Assembly: GCA_016301965.1 (NCBI GenBank)
Contig: JAEDOO010000011.1
Coordinates: 1 to 24,460 of the forward strand
Origin: Lachnospiraceae bacterium
GTDB taxonomy: Bacteria > Bacillota > Clostridia > Lachnospirales > Lachnospiraceae
Direction of reading: 5' to 3'
DNA: 24,460 bases
Shown here: positions 7,404-15,239 of the stretch, in pieces
How the letters are laid out: each line of letters starts with the position of its first letter
Numbering within the stretch: position 1 is the first letter of the stretch
Notes under the pieces: generated by a model
The model's input: only the letters and a program-made list of their open reading frames with translations
Database searches by the model: none
Told to the model about the DNA's origin: nothing
Position numbers and translations under genes: made by a program

Positions 7404-8381
7404 ATCTTCATAGATACAGTTTGGCAGAGTACCATCCAGGATACGGCGATGACACTCTTCGTAATCCATCCAACGAACCGCCTCCAGCTCTTCTTTCTGA
7501 AGCGTAAGCTGATCTGTCTTCACAGGATCCGTGTAAACATAAACAGAACTGATCTCATTGTCCCTGAACATCTTACCGTGAAAGACCGCTTCAAAAGCGC
7601 CTCTGTGCTTCCCCACGTAATGCAGCTGCTCCGGGTGGACATCCAGTCCCAGTTCTTCTTTCATTTCCCGCACACTGGCCTGCAAGGGTTCGTCCCCCGC
7701 AGCCATATGCCCCGCAGAGGAAATATCGTAATCTCCCGGATTGGAATCCTTCATCTCGCTTCGTTTCTGTAAAAGCACATCAAAGCCACCCTCTTTTGGC
7801 CGCACGATCCAGATATGCACTGTTCCGTGCAGCGCGCCTTCCCGATGCGCCACGCCCCGTTCTTTCACTACGCCGGTTTTTGTACCATCCTCATTTAAAA
7901 TATCAAAAAGCTCCATGGGCTGTCCGTCCAGATCGGCGCTCACCAGACAACCGCCGCCGTCATACACCAGTTTCAGAGAGAAAAAACTGTCTCTTTCATC
8001 CAGCAGCCGGAAAAATATCTTGTCCCCTTCCCAGAGATTAAGGTTCCAGACCTCGTCCTTATCCACCCATTCCAGTACACCCTCGTTGCAGGGAGCAGGG
8101 ATTCCCTCAAAGCCGGTGGCGGTAAACAGATGCATATATTCCGTCACTCCGTCTCCGGAAACGAAAGTGACGATGCCACGGAAGCGATACTCTGTCAGGC
8201 GGTAGCCTGTCTCCTCCCAAACCTCGCGAAGAAGGCATTCCTCAGGACTTTCATCCGCCTCAAAATGACCGCCCACTCCGATCCATTTATCTTTATTCAC
8301 ATCATTTTTCTTTACCACACGATGAAGCATCAGGTATTTGTGGTCTTTTTCGATGTAACATAACGTGCTTAGTCCCGTCAT
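7356..8381 (-). CDS. Protein with two Nudix hydrolase domains
   Basis: The 341-residue protein joins two Nudix domains. Domain 1 (about 1-135) begins STLCYIEKDHKYLMLHR, like the MutT/MTH1-type 8-oxo-dGTPases, and has a full Nudix box at 38-60 (GHFEADESPEECLLREVWEE then TGY). Domain 2 (about 157-330) begins MELFDILNEDGTKTG and HGTVHIWIV, like the YfcD/isopentenyl-diphosphate isomerase-like group; its box at 224-246 (GHMAAGDEPLQASVREMKEE then LGL) has Asp in place of the first Glu. A nucleotide-cleansing role is possible for domain 1; the substrate of domain 2 is unknown. The start at 8381 is chosen for AAGGAGG eight bases upstream; the frame is open 50 more codons with no ribosome site. The tail lies in 54-nt repeats. 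Confidence 0.9.
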   Translation of the reverse strand: MTGLSTLCYIEKDHKYLMLHRVVKKNDVNKDKWIGVGGHFEADESPEECLLREVWEETGYRLTEYRFRGIVTFVSGDGVTEYMHLFTATGFEGIPAPCNEGVLEWVDKDEVWNLNLWEGDKIFFRLLDERDSFFSLKLVYDGGGCLVSADLDGQPMELFDILNEDGTKTGVVKERGVAHREGALHGTVHIWIVRPKEGGFDVLLQKRSEMKDSNPGDYDISSAGHMAAGDEPLQASVREMKEELGLDVHPEQLHYVGKHRGAFEAVFHGKMFRDNEISSVYVYTDPVKTDQLTLQKEELEAVRWMDYEECHRRILDGTLPNCIYEDEFRMVGEYLKAADIK

Positions 8382-8535
8382 ACGCTTTTCCTCCTTGCCG
8401 TTTCTTTGAAAAGTATATTTCTCATTTTCTACAAGTTCTCTTTTCTTGCTTTTTACGTCATTTCGTCCAATTCTTGGCTGAACACACAATACTTCTGAAT
8501 CATTTTTCTCTTTTCTAAAGCTGCATTCCACTTTT

Positions 8536-9300
8536 TTATCCGATTATCAGTTCCGTCAGCACTTTTACAAAAAATATTGCCAGCACAATCAGCATCACCG
8601 GCCTTACAGAGGATGCGCCTCCTTTGGAAAAACGTCTGGCACCAAGATAATTGCCGGCAATACTGAACAATCCTGCGGTGATTCCCAGGGGCAGCAGCAC
8701 CTTACCATTCAGAAGAAAAATTGCCAGTGCCGAAACGTTGGTGGTGAGATTGATGACTTTCGTGGTTCCGTTGGCTTCCGTAAGCTTCATGTGAGCTGCC
8801 CCCGTGAGAAGCAACAGAAGAAAGGTTCCCGTACCCGGGCCATAAAATCCATCGTACACACCGATACAGACCGCTGTCAGCATGGAAATCAGCGTAGTTC
8901 TGACTGCCCCATAAGGCTTCTTTTCCCCAACGAAAGGCTTGCCAAACAAAATGTAAGCTGCCGTCAATGGTAATACCACCAGTAAAAAAATACGAAAATA
9001 TCGGTCAGTGACCATAAGTGCCAGCCGCGCGCCTGAGGTAGAACCCACAAAGGCACAGACCACACACAGGGCCGCACGCCTCCATCGGATATATCCGGAC
9101 CGGGCATATTTGGCCGTTGCCACCAGCGTGCCCATGGATGAACTCATTTTGTTGGTAGCTATAGCGTTATGTACCGGAAGTCCGGTAATCATATAAGCTG
9201 GCAAAGAAATCAATCCGCCTCCGCCGGCAATGGCATCAATATATCCCGCCAGAAAAACCAGCGGGCAAACGATCAAAAACTGCAGGACTTCTGCACTCAT
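8536..9300 (-). CDS. TSUP (TauE/SafE) family membrane transporter
   Basis: Predicted inner-membrane permease of the sulfite/sulfonate exporter TauE/SafE (DUF81) family, 254 residues. The N-terminal signature FLAGYIDAIAGGGGLISLPA and NKMSSSMGTLVAT, repeated in the second half as IGVYDGFYGPGTGTFLLLLL and NGTTKVINLTTN, is typical of the two-fold internal repeat. I count about seven or eight hydrophobic segments. Members move sulfite, sulfoacetate, sulfolactate or other organic anions; the substrate here cannot be told. The start at 9300 has AGGAGG eight bases upstream; an upstream ATG 33 bases away overlaps that region and is less likely. The Nudix gene follows after 154 bases on the same strand, so a loose operon is possible. 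Confidence 0.9.
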   Translation of the reverse strand: MSAEVLQFLIVCPLVFLAGYIDAIAGGGGLISLPAYMITGLPVHNAIATNKMSSSMGTLVATAKYARSGYIRWRRAALCVVCAFVGSTSGARLALMVTDRYFRIFLLVVLPLTAAYILFGKPFVGEKKPYGAVRTTLISMLTAVCIGVYDGFYGPGTGTFLLLLLTGAAHMKLTEANGTTKVINLTTNVSALAIFLLNGKVLLPLGITAGLFSIAGNYLGARRFSKGGASSVRPVMLIVLAIFFVKVLTELIIG

Positions 9301-9331
9301 CTTTTGTTCCTCCTGTGCATATATCCGTTTC

Positions 9332-9360
9332 ATTTTATCACGTTTGCCCGCTGCGGCAAA
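9332..9360 (-). promoter_or_regulatory. Candidate promoter and palindromic operator of the TSUP gene
   Basis: TTGCCG (9359-9354) and TAAAAT (9337-9332) with a 16-base spacer form a plausible minus-strand promoter. The -35 region lies inside an inverted repeat TTTGCC-N6-GGCAAA (9343-9360), the size of a repressor operator. No regulator gene is adjacent. The site is not followed by a T-tract, so a terminator is unlikely. Confidence 0.4.
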
Positions 9361-9403
9361 TCCTTTTATTTCCAGTATCCTAACAGATACAATTTGATTT
9401 TAT

Positions 9404-9442
9404 CTACCGGCCTGGCAGATATATTTACCGTCTGTCTGGTAG
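9404..9442 (-). terminator. Possible weak terminator after the DUF4867 gene
   Basis: On the minus strand CTACCAGACAGA can pair with TCTGCCAGGCCGGTAG with internal bulges, followed by ATAAAATC. The stem is imperfect and the T-tract poor. It lies 31 bases after the DUF4867 stop. Confidence 0.3.
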
Positions 9443-9472
9443 AAATCCTTATTTATCTCTCCGAATACACTC

Positions 9473-10120
9473 TCAGATCAGATCGGCAATGTCGATGTTT
9501 TCTCCGGTCAGACCCACATAAGCACCGGAAGCAGCCTCGCTGGATTCGGCATGAGCCAGCAGCCATTTGTTTCGGGCTGTCATCCAGCTGTCCTGTACAT
9601 TCATGGGCTTAAACTCCGGAAGCTCAGTGTTAGTGCCCTTTGGAAGCACAATAATCACCCGGAAGCCTTCGCCATTCTTGGCGCTGCAGGGTGCATAATG
9701 CAAAGTTGTCGCATACACTTCTACCGCTGTGCCTGCCGGACATTTAAAAGCTTTGACTTTTGCCGTATCCAGCTTGTTATCTACGATGTCCTCCATCTTA
9801 GCCAGCAAAAGGATCGCATCATTTCCTGCTGGAATATTAATCTCGCTGTCTCTGTGAAATTCCAGACAGTTCAGCTTTGTGTTAGTGCCGTTGCAATAAC
9901 CGATCTGAATCGGCATGCCGCCATAGCAGTTATCCTGCAGTACAGTTTTGACGGCCAGTGCTTCCAGAGTATCATCTCCCGGAACATAAATCACCGCATC
10001 TTCGGGACAGGGAGATACTTTCTTTAATGTATCCAGAAGCTCTGTATAATCGTAACCATCCACCACGCGGCCATAGGCTGCAAATTCCGGATCAAAAACG
10101 GAATAAATATGAAGACTCAT
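9473..10120 (-). CDS. DUF4867 family protein
   Basis: A 215-residue soluble protein starting MSLHIYSVFDPEFAAYGRVV, which I recognise as DUF4867, common in Clostridia and of unknown function. Conserved-looking stretches are GGMPIQIGYCNGTNTKLNCL, EFHRDSEINIPAGNDAILLL, KAFKCPAGTAVEVYATTLHY, RVIIVLPKGTNTE and ARNKWLLAH. The pattern EFHRDSE...PAGTAVEVY...TLHYAPC suggests a cupin-like beta barrel, with His and Glu that could bind a metal or sugar acid; this is inference. The start at 10120 follows GGAGG at good spacing. It has its own promoter and appears monocistronic. No signal peptide or membrane segment is seen. Confidence 0.85.
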   Translation of the reverse strand: MSLHIYSVFDPEFAAYGRVVDGYDYTELLDTLKKVSPCPEDAVIYVPGDDTLEALAVKTVLQDNCYGGMPIQIGYCNGTNTKLNCLEFHRDSEINIPAGNDAILLLAKMEDIVDNKLDTAKVKAFKCPAGTAVEVYATTLHYAPCSAKNGEGFRVIIVLPKGTNTELPEFKPMNVQDSWMTARNKWLLAHAESSEAASGAYVGLTGENIDIADLI

Positions 10121-10147
10121 GTTTCTTTCCTCCAAATCTTTTTTTCC

Positions 10148-10177
10148 ATTCTAGACCATAAATCAAAGCTGCGTCAA
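10148..10177 (-). promoter_or_regulatory. Promoter of the DUF4867 gene
   Basis: TTGACG (10177-10172), an 18-base spacer, and TAGAAT (10153-10148) on the minus strand, 28 bases before the ATG. Both hexamers match the consensus at five of six positions. Confidence 0.7.
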
Positions 10178-10212
10178 TCCACTTTTCCGCTGTCTTTTTT
10201 GCACTTTTTTTA

Positions 10213-10244
10213 TCACATTCTTATGACATCCTCACCGAATGTGA
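10213..10244. repeat. Inverted repeat between the DUF4867 and accDA genes
   Basis: TCACATTC (10213-10220) and GAATGTGA (10237-10244) form a perfect 8-bp inverted repeat with a 16-base gap, about 35 bases upstream of the DUF4867 -35 box. It is not followed by T residues on the minus strand. It may be an operator or part of a weak end-of-operon hairpin for accDA. No other terminator for the fab operon was found in 10178-10330. Confidence 0.4.
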
Positions 10245-10330
10245 CGAACAGCTACACTATCTCTTATCTCTGTTCAACACTTTTATTTAGAACACAATTA
10301 TTTTTGGACATATTAGAGCAAAAAAAGTTT

Positions 10331-12043
10331 TTACATTTCCCGGAAACGACTGTATCTGTGGTTTAACAGCTCTGTCTCAGACATATTCTCATAGTGCTGA
10401 AAAAACTCTTCTATTTCCGGTTCCATATGCGCCGTCACCTCCGGAAGTGTCTCTCTTGTAAGTTCTTCAGGCTCCGGAATTACCCTCTCGATCACACCTC
10501 TCTTTAGTACATCACCGGCGGTAAGCTTCATGGCTTTCGCTGCCTCATCCGCTTTTTTTGCATCCTTCCAGAGAATGCTGGCAAATCCTTCAGGAGACAG
10601 AATAGAATACGTCGCGTTTTCCAGCATCCATACCTCATCTGCCACTGCCATAGCCAGCGCACCTCCGCTGCCGCCTTCCCCTGTCACTACCGTAAGCACC
10701 GGTGTTTTCAATGAAGAAAGCTCCCACAAGTTTCTGGCAATAGCTTCCCCCTGTCCGCGCTCCTCTGCTTCCATGCCGCAGAAGGCTCCCGGTGTATCCA
10801 CGATACAAAATACGGGACGGTGAAACTTTTCCGCCTGCTTCATCAGACGCAGTGCCTTTCTGTAGCCTTCCGGTTTTGGCATACCAAAACCACGGGCAAT
10901 ATTTTCCTTGGTGGTCTTTCCCTTTTCCTGAACGATTACCGTCACCGGACGACCATGGAACATAGCTACACCACCCACGATGGCGCCGTCATCGCCAAAC
11001 TGGCGATCACCGTGCAGCTCCCGGAAATCCGTGAATAAAAGCTCAATATAATCGGTTCCCACGGGGCGGTCATTCTGACGGGATAAAAGCACTCTGTCCC
11101 AGGCCGATAGTTTTCTCTCCTCGCACGTCTTCCCCTGCACAGATGCCTCATTTATGTCTCTTATGTTCTCTTCCGGTCTCGCTTCTTTGCTGTGCATATG
11201 CAGATAAGCCGCCAGTGCCTCTTTCATCTTCGAGCGCTCCACGATCTCATCCACAAAACCATGCTCCAAAAGAAATTCTGACCTCTGAAATCCCTTGGGC
11301 AGTTTCTGTTTCATGGTCTGCTCAATGACTCTTGGGCCAGCAAACCCGATCAGTGCTTTGGGCTCTGCCAGAATAATATCTCCCAGCATCGCAAAGCTGG
11401 CAGTCACACCACCGGTGGTCGGATCCGTAAGTACAGAAATATAAAGAAGTCCTGCATCACTATGACGCTTTAAGGCGGCAGAAGTTTTTGCCATCTGCAT
11501 CAGGGATACGATACCCTCCTGCATTCTGGCTCCGCCGGAGCAGCAGAAGATGATCACCGGCAAACGCTCTTCAGTGGCACGTTCAACCATTTTTGTGATT
11601 TTTTCTCCCACATTATATCCCATACTGGCCATAAGAAAACGGCCGTCACAGATGCCGATGGCCGTTTTTTGTCCGTCTATGCTGCCTTTTCCCGTGATCA
11701 CGGCTTCGTTAAGTCCCGTTTTCTCCTGTAAAGCGGCCACTTTTTCCGGGTATCCCTTATATTCCATGGGATTAACCGGCGGCATTACCGGATCCCATTC
11801 CTCAAAGGTACCTTCATCCAACGTTATGGCCAAACGTGCACGAGAGGGGATATGGAAATATTCACCGCATTTCGGGCAGATATAATAATCCCGCTTTACG
11901 TCCTCAGCAATGATAGCTGCTTTACAGTGGTTACATTTCTTAAGAAGACCCGCCGGTATTTTTGGTCCCTCTGACGCAGACTGCTCGGATACCAGCTCCT
12001 CCTGCTCTATTTTTCTTTTCTTAAATACATTGTCCAGCTTCAT
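10331..12043 (-). CDS. accDA: Acetyl-CoA carboxylase carboxyltransferase, fused beta-alpha (AccD-AccA)
   Basis: Both carboxyltransferase subunits, normally AccD (about 290 residues) and AccA (about 260-320), are joined in one 570-residue chain that moves the carboxyl group from carboxybiotin to acetyl-CoA, giving malonyl-CoA. The AccD half starts MKLDNVFKKRK and has the zinc ribbon with C37, C40, C56 and C59 (CNHC...CPKC), then CSGGARMQEG and TDPTTGGVTASFAMLGD. A linker near residues 285-310 leads to the AccA half: LSAWDRVLLSRQNDRP, FRELHGDRQFGDDGAIVGG, GMPKPEGYRKALRLM, DTPGAFCGMEAEERGQGEAI and GEGGSGGALAMAVAD. No stop or frameshift separates them. It ends the operon, 15 bases after accC, with AGAGGT as ribosome site. 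Confidence 0.95.
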   Translation of the reverse strand: MKLDNVFKKRKIEQEELVSEQSASEGPKIPAGLLKKCNHCKAAIIAEDVKRDYYICPKCGEYFHIPSRARLAITLDEGTFEEWDPVMPPVNPMEYKGYPEKVAALQEKTGLNEAVITGKGSIDGQKTAIGICDGRFLMASMGYNVGEKITKMVERATEERLPVIIFCCSGGARMQEGIVSLMQMAKTSAALKRHSDAGLLYISVLTDPTTGGVTASFAMLGDIILAEPKALIGFAGPRVIEQTMKQKLPKGFQRSEFLLEHGFVDEIVERSKMKEALAAYLHMHSKEARPEENIRDINEASVQGKTCEERKLSAWDRVLLSRQNDRPVGTDYIELLFTDFRELHGDRQFGDDGAIVGGVAMFHGRPVTVIVQEKGKTTKENIARGFGMPKPEGYRKALRLMKQAEKFHRPVFCIVDTPGAFCGMEAEERGQGEAIARNLWELSSLKTPVLTVVTGEGGSGGALAMAVADEVWMLENATYSILSPEGFASILWKDAKKADEAAKAMKLTAGDVLKRGVIERVIPEPEELTRETLPEVTAHMEPEIEEFFQHYENMSETELLNHRYSRFREM

Positions 12044-12058
12044 TTTGCGCTACCTCTG

Positions 12059-13405
12059 TCACTGTTCACTGCGTGAAAAACGCTCAATAAATTCAATATC
12101 TGTCTTTCCTTCAGCAAAGTCCGGATGATTCAGGATATCATACTGATAATCCACGTTTGTGCAGACGCCTTCGATGATCACCTCACCCAGGGCACTCTTC
12201 ATCTTACGAATGGCCTCATCTCTGGTCTTTCCCCATACAATAAGCTTGGCGATCATAGAATCGTAATAAGGCGGTATCTCACAGCCACTGTAGATGGCAC
12301 TGTCGATACGGATACCTTTTCCTCCCGGAAGGTGCAGTGCAGTGATAGTTCCCGGACACGGCATAAATCCTTTTTCGGGATTTTCCGCATTGATTCTGCA
12401 CTCGATAGCATGTCCCTTGATCGCGATATCCTCTTGAGAAAATGCGAGTTTTTCTCCCGCAGCAATGCGAATCTGTTCCTTGACCAGATCCACCCCCGTA
12501 ACCCACTCCGTAACCGGATGTTCCACCTGAATACGGGTATTCATTTCCATGAAATAAAATTCTCCGCTCTTATCCAGTAAAAACTCAATGGTACCCGCAT
12601 TGACGTAGCCGGCAGCCTTTGCTGCCCGCACAGCGGTCTCACCCATTTTCGTTCTCAGTTCATCGCTGATGCCCACGCCCGGGGATTCTTCAATCAGTTT
12701 CTGATGATTTCTCTGGATGGAACAGTCACGCTCACCCAGGTGCACAACGTTGCCATATTTGTCCGCCAGGATCTGCACTTCAATGTGACGGGGCTTTTGG
12801 ATCAGCTTTTCTATATACATGGTACCGTCACCGAAAGCTTTCAGAGCCTCCTGCTGAGCCGTCAGAAACTGATGTTCAAACTCTTCCGGACCGAAAGCGC
12901 TTCGCATACCCTTTCCGCCGCCGCCCAGTGCAGCCTTGATCATCACCGGATAGCCGATTTTTTCTGCTTCCTCAGCACCTGTTTTCGTATCCAGAATAGC
13001 CTGTTTCGTTCCCGGAATGACCGGCACCCCGGCAGCCATCATGGTATTTCTGGCCGCCTGCTTATCCCCCAGCCGGTCAATGATTTCTGCCGGAGGTCCG
13101 ATAAAGGTGATATTGCACTGCTCACAAAGAGAGACAAAACGACTATTTTCCGAAAGAAAGCCAAATCCCGGGTGAATCGCATCCGCGCCGGTTACAAATG
13201 CCGCACTTAAGATACGCTCCATGTCCAGATAGCTTTTGTCCGACTGTGCCGGTCCGATGCAAACGGCCTCGTCCGCCAGTTTGGCGTGCAATGCATTTCT
13301 GTCTGCTTCTGAAAAAACGGCCACTGTCTGGATACCCATTTCCCTACAGGCGCGGATGATCCGCACCGCAATCTCTCCGCGGTTGGCAATGAGAATTTTT
13401 TTCAT
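12059..13405 (-). CDS. accC: Acetyl-CoA carboxylase biotin carboxylase subunit
   Basis: AccC carboxylates biotin bound to the carrier protein AccB using ATP and bicarbonate. The 448 residues are the usual length. The biotin carboxylase N-terminal domain begins MKKILIANRGEIAVRIIRAC; the ATP-grasp part has MIKAALGGGGKGM, HIEVQILADKYGNVVHLGER, DCSIQRNHQKLIEESP and FYFMEMNTRIQVEHPVTE with the catalytic Glu and Arg; the C-terminal domain has GHAIECRINAENP. GAGAGG precedes the ATG. It lies 18 bases after fabZ and 15 before accDA. Its partner accB is not found in this cluster. Confidence 0.97.
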   Translation of the reverse strand: MKKILIANRGEIAVRIIRACREMGIQTVAVFSEADRNALHAKLADEAVCIGPAQSDKSYLDMERILSAAFVTGADAIHPGFGFLSENSRFVSLCEQCNITFIGPPAEIIDRLGDKQAARNTMMAAGVPVIPGTKQAILDTKTGAEEAEKIGYPVMIKAALGGGGKGMRSAFGPEEFEHQFLTAQQEALKAFGDGTMYIEKLIQKPRHIEVQILADKYGNVVHLGERDCSIQRNHQKLIEESPGVGISDELRTKMGETAVRAAKAAGYVNAGTIEFLLDKSGEFYFMEMNTRIQVEHPVTEWVTGVDLVKEQIRIAAGEKLAFSQEDIAIKGHAIECRINAENPEKGFMPCPGTITALHLPGGKGIRIDSAIYSGCEIPPYYDSMIAKLIVWGKTRDEAIRKMKSALGEVIIEGVCTNVDYQYDILNHPDFAEGKTDIEFIERFSRSEQ

Positions 13406-13423
13406 ACTGTAAACCTCTCGATT

Positions 13424-13888
13424 TTATCCAATCATAAAGCTGAGTTCGGCACTGACTACCACGTTGCCGTCCACAGACGCTATTGCCTCTCCGATTCCCA
13501 GAGGGCCTTTTCTCTTGATGATTCTGGTTTCCAGACGCAGCTTGTCCCCGGGGCTCACTTTACCGCGGAATCTGCAGTTTTTGATTCCGCCAAAATAAGC
13601 TGTCTTTCCCTGATTTTCCGGCAGACTTAAGATGGCTACCGCACCGGTCTGTGCCAGAGCTTCCACCGTAAGAACTCCCGGCATTACCGGTTCCCCCGGA
13701 AAATGGCCGGCGAAGAAATCTTCTCTGTAGGTCACGCACTTGTAGCCTACCGCAAACTCACCGGGCTCATAGTCTTCAATATAATCCACCAGAAGGAAGG
13801 GATGTCTGTGAGGAATGATCTCGCAGATCTCCTTAACGGACAGGTGTCTCTTTTCTCTTTCTTCTGTCTGCACATTCTGTGTATCCAT
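13424..13888 (-). CDS. fabZ: 3-hydroxyacyl-ACP dehydratase FabZ
   Basis: Hot-dog-fold dehydratase that removes water from 3-hydroxyacyl-ACP in each elongation cycle. It has 154 residues. The catalytic His is in IIPHRHPFLLVD and the catalytic Glu in PGVLTVEALAQTGA, with the family signature AGHFPGEPVMPG between them and FRGKVSPGD after. The ATG at 13888 follows GGAGGTATTTAAA. An N-terminal extension (MDTQNVQTEEREKRH) precedes the conserved LSVKEICEIIPHR. The gap to fabF (101 bases) holds an inverted repeat and is where accB often sits in related operons. Confidence 0.96.
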   Translation of the reverse strand: MDTQNVQTEEREKRHLSVKEICEIIPHRHPFLLVDYIEDYEPGEFAVGYKCVTYREDFFAGHFPGEPVMPGVLTVEALAQTGAVAILSLPENQGKTAYFGGIKNCRFRGKVSPGDKLRLETRIIKRKGPLGIGEAIASVDGNVVVSAELSFMIG

Positions 13889-13928
13889 TTTAAATACCTC
13901 CGCTAGTTCTGCTCGCCTATTTCATCAT

Positions 13929-13961
13929 TTTTTATATCCGGCTGTTTGCAGGATATAAAAA
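13929..13961. repeat. Perfect 11-bp inverted repeat in the fabF-fabZ gap
   Basis: TTTTTATATCC (13929-13939) and GGATATAAAAA (13951-13961) are exact reverse complements separated by 11 bases. In RNA this would form an 11-bp stem with an A-rich 3' arm, so it is not a standard intrinsic terminator. It could be an RNA-processing hairpin or a protein site that sets the ratio of upstream fab to downstream fabZ-acc products. Confidence 0.7.
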
Positions 13962-13989
13962 CGGAATTGCTCTTGAAAAAATCTGTCGT

Positions 13990-15228
13990 TTAATCTGTGA
14001 ATTTCTTCATCAGAATCGTAGCATTATGTCCGCCAAATCCGAGAGAATTGCTCATAGCGTACATCACCGGAGTCTCCACCGGCGCACCCAGCGTATAGTC
14101 CAGATCACAACCCTCGCCCGGCACAGTGGTGCCTACTGTCTGGTGAATGAAATCCTCCTCAATACTCTTTACACAGACTACACCTTCCACACCGCCGGCA
14201 CCGCCTAAAAGATGACCGGTCATGGACTTTGTAGAATTGATGTGTACAGAAGCCGCCGCATCGCCAAAGGCCAGATGAATAGCTCTTGTCTCAAACAGAT
14301 CGTTGTGATGAGTTCCTGTACCATGGGCATTGATATAAGTCACTTCCTCCGGACGTACACCTGCCTCTTCCATAGCCAGTGTCATGGCTTTGGCTGCGCC
14401 GCTGCCATCCTCTTTCGGGGAAGTTACATGATAGGCATCTGCCGTAGCGCCATAGCCTACCACTTCAGCATAGATATGCGCACCTCTTTTTTTTGCATGC
14501 TCCAATTCCTCCAGAATCAGAATGCCCGCGCCTTCACCCAGGACGAATCCATCTCTTTCCTGGTCGAAGGGAATAGATGCCCGGGCAGGATCCTCTGCAG
14601 TAGACAATGCTGTCAGCGCAGAAAAACCGGCCACACCGGTACCACAGATACAGCTTTCTGTACCCCCGGCTACCATGACATCCGCATCCCCGTATTGAAT
14701 TGCTCTGAGAGCGTCACCGATACAGTGTGTTCCGGAAGCACAGGCCGTCACTACATCCGTACATTTTCCCATCAGTCCAAGCTGAATGGAAATGTTGCCT
14801 GCCGCCATATTGGAGATCATCATGGGAACAAACAGCGGATGTACTCTGTTCGGCTTGTTCTCCAGTACTTTTTCCACATTTTTTTCAATGCCCGGCAGAC
14901 TTCCGATACCGGAACCTACACAGACACCCACACGATATGGATCTTCCTGTTCCATATCAAGTTTTGCGTCTGCAAAAGCTTCCTTCGCTGCAGCTACCGC
15001 ATACTGAGAGAATTCATCCATTCTGCGGGCGGATTTAAAATCCATGCGATCCTTGGCGACAAAGCCTTTCACTTCTGCGGCCACCTTAACTTTGTAATCT
15101 GTTGTATCAAATTTCGTGATCGGCGCAATACCGATACGGCCGGCACGGATGCTTTCCCAGAATTCCGGCACGGTATTTCCAATGGGAGTTACGGCTCCCA
15201 GTCCTGTTACTACCACACGTCGTTTCAT
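13990..15228 (-). CDS. fabF: 3-oxoacyl-ACP synthase II
   Basis: FabF condenses malonyl-ACP with growing acyl-ACP in elongation. The 412 residues match the standard length. The catalytic Cys is in DVVTACASGTHCIG, the two His in YINAHGTGTHHND and NSTKSMTGHLLGGAGGVE, and the C-terminal SNSLGFGGHNATIL is present. The start MKRRVVVTGLGAVTPIG at 15228 is preferred to an ATG 21 bases upstream because AAAGGAGAGACAG precedes it; this puts it 11 bases after the fabG stop. Confidence 0.97.
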   Translation of the reverse strand: MKRRVVVTGLGAVTPIGNTVPEFWESIRAGRIGIAPITKFDTTDYKVKVAAEVKGFVAKDRMDFKSARRMDEFSQYAVAAAKEAFADAKLDMEQEDPYRVGVCVGSGIGSLPGIEKNVEKVLENKPNRVHPLFVPMMISNMAAGNISIQLGLMGKCTDVVTACASGTHCIGDALRAIQYGDADVMVAGGTESCICGTGVAGFSALTALSTAEDPARASIPFDQERDGFVLGEGAGILILEELEHAKKRGAHIYAEVVGYGATADAYHVTSPKEDGSGAAKAMTLAMEEAGVRPEEVTYINAHGTGTHHNDLFETRAIHLAFGDAAASVHINSTKSMTGHLLGGAGGVEGVVCVKSIEEDFIHQTVGTTVPGEGCDLDYTLGAPVETPVMYAMSNSLGFGGHNATILMKKFTD

Positions 15229-15239
15229 CTGTCTCTCCT

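Noticed and set aside
8382..8531. Upstream extension of the Nudix frame (50 codons)
   Set aside because: No ribosome site, Lys- and Glu-rich AT-biased sequence, and the conserved Nudix fold begins at 8381 behind AAGGAGG.
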